A stretch of 64,000 nt of DNA from Adineta vaga (taxonomy: Eukaryota > Rotifera), in contig CP075493.1 in assembly GCA_021613535.1 (NCBI GenBank), positions 12,524,001-12,588,000 on the forward strand, read 5' to 3'. A model generated the notes under the pieces. It had not been told where the DNA came from and did not search any database. It was given only the letters and a program-made list of their open reading frames with translations. The position numbers and the translations under genes are program-made. Shown one piece after another: positions 55,231 through 64,000 of this stretch; positions within the stretch are counted from its first letter, which is position 1, and every line of letters starts with the position of its first letter.

Positions 55231-58200
55231 TTATGTTTGTTTTGACATATAATCATCAAGCCATGCACTAGTATCTCGTCCAACAGTATTCATCCATCGA
55301 ATATTTGCTTTGATCTTTTCAATAGATGAATGGAAAGATCGTTCGGCTGTCGATAAATCAGCTGTAGTGGCCATAAATCGTTGAACTATATCCAAATCTT
55401 CTTGTGTATTCATATATTCCAAAACATTTTCAACAATATCCGACAGAGTAAAACTTACACTACCAAATTTATTCACAAGTTCCTTCCATTGTTGACTGAC
55501 AAAACGCCAAGCAAGTTTTTGTCCATTAGGTTGAAGACGAATATTACTAATAAATCTTGATGCATCTTGAAGACGAATATAATCATTAGCTATTGTTGTA
55601 TTGAGCAATTGTTCGAGAAGAGTAATATTTGATGTACATGTAAGTGCATAACCATAACGATTCTTTTCAACTTGATCATTGCTTTCTTTATATAATTCTC
55701 TCATATGTTCATAATCAGCAACTGTTCCATATTTAATTCCTTGACAATAAGTCACAGTTCGAATATCAGGAACAATCGGATAAGCTGTTGAATTGGAACG
55801 CCAATTACGATATTGTTTTACAATATCGCTAATACATACATTATAACCATTAGCACAAAGATCTCCAATGACCATAGCACGTAATCGACGTGTAAAATAA
55901 TCTAATGATTGTAAATCTGCATCTGCGGAGAAAATCGATGCATTATATTGTTTTTCTTCAAGTTTTTGAATGAATTTTTGCATATTCTGATAACTAGTAT
56001 TTCCTTGATTTTGACTTAACATAACTAATGGATAATAAATATTGATTGAAAAAGTATAGTATGGTACATAATCAATTTCATTCATAAGATAAGTTGAGAG
56101 ATTTAATGCAACTGTTACATTTAGATCTGCTGATCGAGCTAAATTGAATGCATCATCGATCAATTGTGCACGTGTTACACTAGTAAAAGATGTACGATTA
56201 TTTTTCAATTCTTTAATAATCGAATGCCAATTATCATTATCATAATTAACACGATAGAATCCAAATTCATCTACATTAAATACAATAAAATCGTTACGTG
56301 ATGCAACATTAGACAAAGTACGAGTTTGATTTGGAGAAAGCCATTGAACAGATGAGATACCTGATACAGTCATATAATTGAATGGAATATACCATTGAAA
56401 TGAATTGATATTAGTTGAAGTTTGACTTAATTCGAAAGGATCGAGAAAATATCGTTTCTGTGAAAGTGAAATAGAATTATCGGTGTTATTACGTGTAACA
56501 GTAAGGAGAGGATATCCTTCTTGAAGAGTCCAAGTATCCATGATCATTTTAACAGTATAATTATTAAGTGCAGATGCATTGACAACACCATTAAGGAAGG
56601 TCCATAATTGATCTTGAATAGCATTACCATATTGAAAATGATTCAAATAATTGCTGATGCCCTGAAAGAACGTTGATTGACTGAGAACAGTATAGATCAT
56701 TCGAAGAATAGATGCACCCTTATTATCTGAAGAACAGAGAAAAATGACATAGAAGAAGATATTTATCGAAGAATATTACATGAAATAGCATCGAATATTG
56801 AATTGATTTCATCTGGATGCGTAACTTCGATGCTAATTGGATGCGTAGAAAAGAGACTATCCAAGACCAAAGCTGGATGAACAGTTTCTATTAGAAGTAA
56901 AGGAAATAATAATCAATATTCCTGCGTTTTTTTTTCTTGAATACTTACCACTGACAAATGTATCAAAGGATTGAAATTCTGGATTTGAATGATTCAGACC
57001 AAGTACTTCCACCCACGAAGCAAAACCTTCATTTAACCTTGATAAAGAAATGAATTTTTTCTTAAATCAGTAACTATTCTCTATTTACCAAAGATCATTC
57101 CACCATACAGGTGAAACAATATCTCCAAACCATTGATGTGCTAATTCATGTGCGACAACTTCACCAACCCGTCGTTTATCTGTTAGAGTACCAGTGATAT
57201 TGCTGTAGAGTAAAGCCGTCTCACGATATGTAATTAAACCCCAATTTTCCATGCCACCTAGAGAAGATATAAACATTCAATGATTGATCATGGCATACCA
57301 TACGAATGATACTTACCAATAGGAAAATCAGGTATAGCAAACTGATCACATTTACTTAAGGGATATGAAATATTGTAAGATTCTTCGTAGTATGGAATTA
57401 CTTTCAAACTAACGTCACGAGCAAAGTCACCGTTACCTCTACCTATTGCTTCGGGTCGTCCACAAATATTAACTGTAATATTGTTTGCAGTTACACCAGT
57501 AGCACATTCAAAATCAGTAAGAACAAATGCAACAAGATATGTTGACATTGGTGGTGTTTCTTCAAAACGCGTTAGTAAACGACCATTGGCTGTCGGAACA
57601 GGTTGACTTGCGCCAAGCATCGCACCATTGGATCGAACCATAGTAAAACTCGAATGATGTGTAATGGAAATGTTAAATTTAGCTTTAAAACCTGGTTCAT
57701 CAAAACATGGAAATGCCGTACGTGCTAATGTTGGCTAAAAGAAAGAAAGAAACAAATTAGAGATATATGTAAAAAAAACAAGGGTATTTTATAGACTTGC
57801 CTGCATGTGAGTAGAAGCAATATTATGTACGATAGTTTCATTTGTACTTGTATTTGTCGTTTTATATTGACTTAAATAGAATCCAGCCATATCACGACTC
57901 AATTCAGTTGAGTAAGAAGCCTCAAACTGATAATCTTCACTAACCATACATCGTTCACGTAGACGGCAGAGAAGTATTTCCGATGCTGATATCCATGTCC
58001 AATCAATGATAAGATTGTTCAATGTATTCAAACGTTTCAATGTCACAACAGATATTTGTAATTGTTTTGTATGAATTCGAAATTCATTTGTTGATTGATT
58101 ACAACGAACAATAATACGTGTATAACCCGTCAAACGTGTGTCAGGTTCAGCATTATTTGAATAGATTGTTTGAAGACGTACATCAAAATTAAGATCATAT

Positions 58201-61200
58201 TGAGATGGAATCCAATTGAATGGAAGACGAATAGTATTTGTTCGATTGTTAAACCATTCGATTAGATTAGGTTTTGCATTGTCAATCCATTGAATATTAC
58301 TACGAATACGTTCAATTGTCGATTGAAATCGGACCATATTCTACATAAATCAATGAATATATTTCATAAAATTGATGATATACTTACAGTATCAGTCATT
58401 TGTTCAAAGAATTGTTCAAATTCACTTAATTGTTGTCTAGTATTGAATCTTGCAGTTGCATCTTTAATAAGATCAACAAAACTAAGTGATCCACCGAATT
58501 GATCAAATAATTGTTGCCATCGAGAACGTACAAATGTCCAACATTCCGTTTCAGCAATAAGATTTCGACAAATAGCTCGTACTCCAGAAAGAGCATCCTG
58601 TGGTCGAATGATATTTAATTGTGAATTGATGTGAATTTCGAGTAAATATCGAATCAATTCTGTATCACGTGTACAAGCTAATGCTGATTGTATTCGTGCT
58701 TTTTCTTGTGGATCATTCGATTGTTGATATTGATTAAGAAGATACTGAAATTCAATTCGACTACCACGACGAACAACAGTACAATAAACAACCGAACGAT
58801 AGTTTGCTTCAATAGAATTATTCAATGGTTGATTAAACCATTCATCAAATAATGATCGAGCACGTTGAATACAATCATCAACATTTTGTCGACATGCCAT
58901 CGATATGATTAGATCACGGTGAAGTCCATCAAGCCATTTTTCAGTTGTATTTGTTGATTGTTGCCAACCAAGTTTTGTGTAAATTGGTGAAATTAAATCG
59001 ATAACATACGATTGAAATTGTTCATATAGAGTAATATCTGAACTTTTCGATGCTATCATTTGTTCAATATAAGAAAGACCAGCAATAATACGTTCCCAAA
59101 CAATATATGCATCTTCAGAATGAACATAACTAATTAGATTGAATACGAGTGATGTTTCTAGAATATCTATGGAAGAGAAAAAAAAGTGAAAATATAGAAT
59201 ATCGAGAAAACGATTTCATTGTATATTACTCGCGCGTGCTAAGTTGAATGCATCATCGATAAGACCTGCTCGTTCTATGACAGTGAAACTTTTATAATTC
59301 GATTTCAATTGTTCACTAATCATCTTCCAATTTTGCCGATCATAATTCGTACGAAAGAATCCCAATAGATTTGGATTTGCTAAAAGCCATTGATTTGATT
59401 GTGCATTGATATTTAACGACACATTGCTTTTAGGTTGATTAAACCAGATAAGATCTGATGTCAATGCTGATGAAGATTTGAATTGTAATGGAATATACCA
59501 AAGATATTTATAAGGCGATGGAGCTGGTTGTGCTTCCGAATCGAATAGGAACTGACGTTGAGTTATTGTTACTATTCCAGTAGAATAGTCACGTGTAACT
59601 TCAATATATGGATAACCCATTTGATTTGTCCATGTATTCATAATGGTATCAAGTGTTGTATTATTTGGTAATTGAATATTATCTGTAGACATTTGTTCAC
59701 CTAAGGCTTGCCAAAGATCAGTCTGTGTTGCAGTTGAATATAAATGACGTTGAAGATATCGTGTAACTCCTTTGTTAAATGTTGCAGTAGACATGAAATT
59801 ACTCATCATTCGAAGTAATGATGATCCTTTCGAGTAAGTGATCGTATCAAAAATACTTGTTAATTCTTCGTTACGTATTAGTTTCATATTAACTGGATGT
59901 GAAAATGATATTGCATCATCTTGCATAACAGCAAGCCATCGTTGAGCAATGAATTGTTCATATAAATCCCATTCTGGATGAATTTTATCTGTTCCAACAA
60001 ATTCCATCCATTTAGCAAAACCTTCATTGAGCCATAAATCATCCCACCATGCAGGTGAAACAAGATTACCAAACCATTGATGAGCAAGCTAAGTATAAGA
60101 AGAAACTCCATCGAATAATGAAAATATATCTCTTTAAGTTTTTTCTTCTTACTTCATGAGCAATCACTGCTGCTACACTTTGTTTATTCGATGATGACGA
60201 TGTTCGATTATTATAGAAAAGTCGTGTTTCACGATATAGAATACAGCCAAAATTTTCCATTGCACCTATAAAAACAAATAGAATAAGTAACAAAAGAATG
60301 TTCTCAATTATTTACCAGCATCGAAATCAGGTATAGCAATATGATCACATTTTGATAAGGGATAACCGATGTCATATTGTACTTCAAAATCTCGTATACT
60401 TTTTGTTGCTACTTCAAGTGCGTAAGTCAACGAATCTTTTTTCTCCGATTGAGCACATACACTTGTTGTAATATTTCCAAAACGTCCCGTATTATTTTGT
60501 GTTAGGCAATCAAAATCTGCAATGACTAATGCTAACAAATATGAACTCATTGGTACAGTATTTTGAAATTGTGTCAATACCCAACCGTTTGGTTGATTGT
60601 TACTACTTTCAATGGGCATATTACTCCAAACTCGATATTGTTGTTCATGTTCGACATTGACTGTAAAAGTTGCTTTTAACTTAGGTTCATCAAAACATGG
60701 TAGAGCTCGTCGTGCTGCAATAGGTTCCATTTGCGAAGCAACTAAATATCGTCGAACTTTATCTGCTGAACGTACATATGAACTGAGATAAAAACCATTC
60801 GTATCACTTCGTAGTTCACCTGTATATTTCAATGTTAAATTTATTTGTTCATTGACTTCAAGTAGTCGATTGAGTGTAATAGTGAAAAAGTCTAAATCTT
60901 CGTTGAATGCTGTTGAAATTACTGATATACCACCGGTAATTTCGATTGGTTCTTCTATTTTAATAAAACGTTTATGTAAAACAATACGATTAGTTCTACG
61001 TGTGACATTGAGTTGTATACGAACTCGTCCATCAAAACTTGAAGAACGAATGTTTTCATTAGTGATATTTAAATATGGTTTAACATAGAGATCATAATGA
61101 ATTGGAACAATATCCGAAGGTAAACGATTGTTGACAGTCACTGATTGATTATTTGAACGAAAGTAAGTTATAATCGAATCAAGATTTTTTGTATTCCATT

Positions 61201-64000
61201 CAACGTTTGCATGAATTCGATCAATCGACAATTGAAATTGACGATAAGCTGTACCTAAATAAAAACAAAATATACATATATGTTTAAAGATAAACAAATC
61301 ATCTTGATTATTTACCTTTATCAATAATTGAATTAGCAAACGATAAAAATTCGTCTCGTTGTCCATTTGTTACAAATCGAGTTGATAAAGCTTCAATAAT
61401 CTCTCCTAATTTATTATCTGCTTTGCCCCATTTTTGAAAAAGTTTTGGCCAATTCTCACGAACCCAATTCCAGGCAATTTGATTTGCTCGTGGCGAACGA
61501 GCTACATTGGCAATCGAACGCGATGAATCTTGATCACGAATAATTGAATGATTGCTTAAATGTTGATCAAGAAACCAAACAATCAATGATGGATTTTCTG
61601 TGCAAGCAAGACCTTCAAGAAGATTGATTGTTTCACCAGCAACCGATTCTTGTCCAAGACGAGACCATAAGAAATCGAATACAGATTGTGAACCTTCACG
61701 TACGACAGTACAATAAACAATTGAACGTAGATTAGCAGGAATTTGATTGAGAGTAGGATTTAAATACCAACGACGATATGCACTACGTGCATTTTCAATA
61801 CAATGGAGATGACGATAACGACAAACAGCTGATACAATATCTGGTTGTAATAATGCTTGTAGCCAATCTATTGATTGATCGACTGGCATCCAGCCGATTT
61901 TGTTATAAAGAGGAAGAAGAAGATCAAGAAAATAATTTTGTATATCAATAAAAATATTTTTATTAGCAAGTAATTCTTCTTGTTGATGCATTGCTAAAAG
62001 TGCTGCCGTCCATGGAACAAAATCCGTTTCTCGTTTCAAATATTGAATAAGTTCGTAACCATCGGTTGCGTTCATAAAACCTGCACGTGATATAGCAAAT
62101 GTATCATCGATCAGAGCACCACGATTAATATTTGGAATGCGTGTGTGATCTGTTTGAAGTTGATTAATAATAAGACGAAAATTTTGTGGATCATACTTCG
62201 CACGATAAATGCCCATATATTGTGGATTAGCTAAGATCCAATCGGTATTTCCTGTGTTAATATTCAATGTTCTAGATGTATCATTCAACCAGAAGAGTTC
62301 ACTTTCAGCCGATTTCTAAGTAAAGAATTGAAGAAGAAAAAAAAAGATATACAAGATCGTAATTGAATCTATTTACTGTATTCATAGTTTGATAAATATA
62401 TTTAAATGGAATCCACCATTTATCTTCTTTTGTTGTTGATGAAAGAATACTAAATGGTCGTTGATTAATAACCATACGAGCTCCATTTGTATCATAAATT
62501 CGATTAATTTCAACCATTGGATAACCTGCTTGCCGTATCCAACCATTCATAATTCGTTCAACATCGATAGTATTACCCGTAGCTTCGCTGAGAGATTTCC
62601 ATAAATCTTCTTGTGTTGCTGAACCATAACTATACGTTTTTAAATATGTTTGAATTCCACGTTGAAATATTTCTGCACCTAAAAACATTGACATCATCCG
62701 AATGACTGCTGCTCCTTTACTATAAGTAATGGAATCATACAATTGAAATATATCGGCTGGATTTGTTGATTGAATACTAATGGGCCGTGAAGTGGGCAAT
62801 GAATCAGCTTCTATAAATGCAAAGATTGTATCAACAATAAATTGTTCATCTTGTTTCCATGATGGTTCAAGAGAATCAGATGCTAATGTTTCCATATAAG
62901 TCGCAAATCCTTCCTTTAACCATCTATATATAAATCAACAAACATCAAATGAGCAATAACAATAAAATATCATTAAAACTTACAATTCACCCCACCAAGC
63001 GGGAGAAACTAGATTACCAAACCATTGATGAGCTATTTCATGATATATTAAGTTAGTAATACGTTGTTTTAATGATGCTGGAACTGTTTTTTCATCGAAA
63101 AATAATCCGATTTCCGTATAGATTAACAAACCTAGAACGACAAACAATTCCTCAGTAGATTCAATTGATATGAAAACAAGAGATAATATTTTACCATAGT
63201 TTTCCATCGCACCACCATCAAAATCAGGAACAGCAAAATGTTCGATTTTTGTCAATGGATAAGTAATATTAAAGTATTGATTGAAAAACTCTAAAGTTCT
63301 ACAAGTAACATCATCAGCATAGGCCAACTGTGGAAGAATATCAGCACGTCCACATACTCTCGATCTAATATTTGTCGAATTAATAAGACGATATGGTCGA
63401 CAAGCGAAATCAGATGTTGGTGCCATAATCATTGCTAAGATAAATGTCGACATTTTTAATGTTGGATTAAAATGTGAAACTGTTTGACCATTTTTTAATG
63501 TTTCAATACGTTCAATATCTCCATTGGACCATACACTATAGGAAGAATCGTGTCGAATACTAATCTGAAAAATAGCTTTCCGAGCTGGTTCATCAAAACA
63601 TGGAAGAACACTTCGTGCATAAGTGGGTTCCATCTGAGATGTCATAAAAGTACGCTCTTGTCCGTTGATATCAACATAATCACTGATGTAGAGGCCATGC
63701 AAATCACGAGTGATAACACCTTGATAGACAATACTGATTGTATAACTGTTCTCTATTTGAAAATTCGATGAAAAATTCATTATCATAAATTCATTGTAAT
63801 TATCATAGGTCGACGAATGAAATGTAGGTAGTGAATTCGATGATGAATTAACAATATGTATACTTGAATTATCAATAATTAAGTTTGTCATATGAAGAAA
63901 TATTTGATTTGTTGTCTTAACACACTTAAAAGTAAAGAAAAGTTCACCTACAATAGATAAAATTGTTAAGTAACTCTTCAGATCAAACTTTATATTTACC
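55231..64000 (-). CDS. Tandem M1 aminopeptidase polyprotein (at least three modules), partial
   Basis: One continuous gene whose 14 complete exons all join in phase: 63947-63195, 63131-62984, 62923-62377, 62315-61316, 61254-60316, 60265-60153, 60088-59230, 59166-58388, 58340-57801, 57734-57317, 57257-57089, 57037-56949, 56887-56780 and 56726-55231. A fifteenth exon ends at base 64000, so the 5' end lies outside. It encodes about 2650 residues in this window with no stop between modules. Each module has the exopeptidase motif (GAMENYG, GAMENFG, GGMENWG), the zinc motif HEIAHQWFG or HELAHQWFG, the distal Glu (KEGFA, NEGFA, NEGFA), the catalytic Tyr (TYSKGA, TYSKGS, SYDNKG) and an ERAP1-like C-terminal helical domain. 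All three look active: zinc aminopeptidases trimming N-terminal residues. The many NxS/T sequons imply the ectodomain is outside. The C-terminus has no GPI or TM signal. Confidence 0.88.
57735..57800 (-). other. GC-AG intron in the aminopeptidase gene
   Basis: The exon ending ATG CAG at 57801 is followed by GCAAGT rather than GTAAGT, and the acceptor TTTCTTTTAG precedes CCAACATTAGC at 57734. Only this join restores the conserved family sequence [17 protein letters not shown], so the intron uses a GC donor with otherwise perfect consensus. Confidence 0.75.

Noticed and set aside
63891-63947. Suspected frameshift at the N-terminal end of the first M1 module
   Set aside because: Careful re-reading shows the frame is continuous from the acceptor at 63947 ([20 protein letters not shown]).
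1-64000. tRNA, rRNA and CRISPR features
   Set aside because: I saw no cloverleaf with A/B boxes, no rRNA signature and no spaced repeats by eye; a tRNAscan or Infernal search would be decisive.

Overview
This is eukaryotic, animal-type DNA. It is AT-rich (roughly 70% by eye). Genes are interrupted by very short introns, mostly 46-65 bp, with GT-AG ends, and the products include GPCRs, F-box proteins, secreted NHL and EGF proteins, M1 aminopeptidases, an arrestin and a peptidoglycan-recognition domain. The combination of arginine-type mono-ADP-ribosyltransferases fused to TPR or other modules, FG-GAP and NHL expansions, F-box families, small class A GPCR families and genes of non-metazoan look best fits a bdelloid rotifer (Adineta/Rotaria-like). 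That assignment is an inference from gene content, not proven by a marker gene.

Layout. 1-8.2 kb: a 72-bp hAT-type MITE, a GPCR, then a large minus-strand gene made of four tandem 291-residue NHL exons followed by Ser/Thr linkers, EGF domains and a membrane anchor. 9-12 kb: a dead astacin-trypsin pseudogene and a HipA-like kinase. 13.5-18.6 kb: an ADP-ribosyltransferase(ART)-TPR gene, an alcohol dehydrogenase pseudogene and a small hydrophilic protein. 19-23.5 kb: an ART fused to an ADP-ribosylglycohydrolase whose metal-binding motifs are degenerate, then a second, chimeric and frameshifted copy of the NHL-EGF gene. 23.9-31 kb: a hexose transporter, a Cys-rich zinc protein, an F-box protein, a ceramidase-like membrane protein and a death-effector-like gene. 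31-37 kb: a TPR relic and a type II membrane protein with about 28 FG-GAP repeats. 37.6-41.8 kb: a metallo-beta-lactamase-fold protein, then an ankyrin-ART-transmembrane-PGRP receptor, and a small lipid-anchored ubiquitin-like protein. 43-49 kb: a MITE-like inverted-repeat element, a second GPCR, a TPR relic, an F-box gene and an F-box pseudogene. 49-55 kb: a secreted NHL protein, a kinase-like pseudogene, an arrestin-domain protein and U-box and carbohydrate-binding-like fragments. 55.2-64 kb: one continuous minus-strand gene encoding at least three complete M1 aminopeptidase modules in one polypeptide, running off the right edge.

How the parts relate. The strongest theme is ADP-ribosylation. 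Three intact ART genes all keep the R-S-ExE signature, but each is attached to a different partner: TPRs, a pseudo-hydrolase, or a membrane-spanning bacterial-wall sensor. The ankyrin-ART-TM-PGRP protein reads naturally as a receptor that senses peptidoglycan outside and ADP-ribosylates inside. The fusion of an ART with a likely inactive ADP-ribosylhydrolase looks like a writer joined to a reader. Both are proposals from domain order.

Multi-exon models were built by hand from GT/AG sites and checked by reading-frame phase. Every exon join stated below keeps the frame unless a break is noted. Membrane topology, zinc sites and families come from recognised motifs, not database searches.
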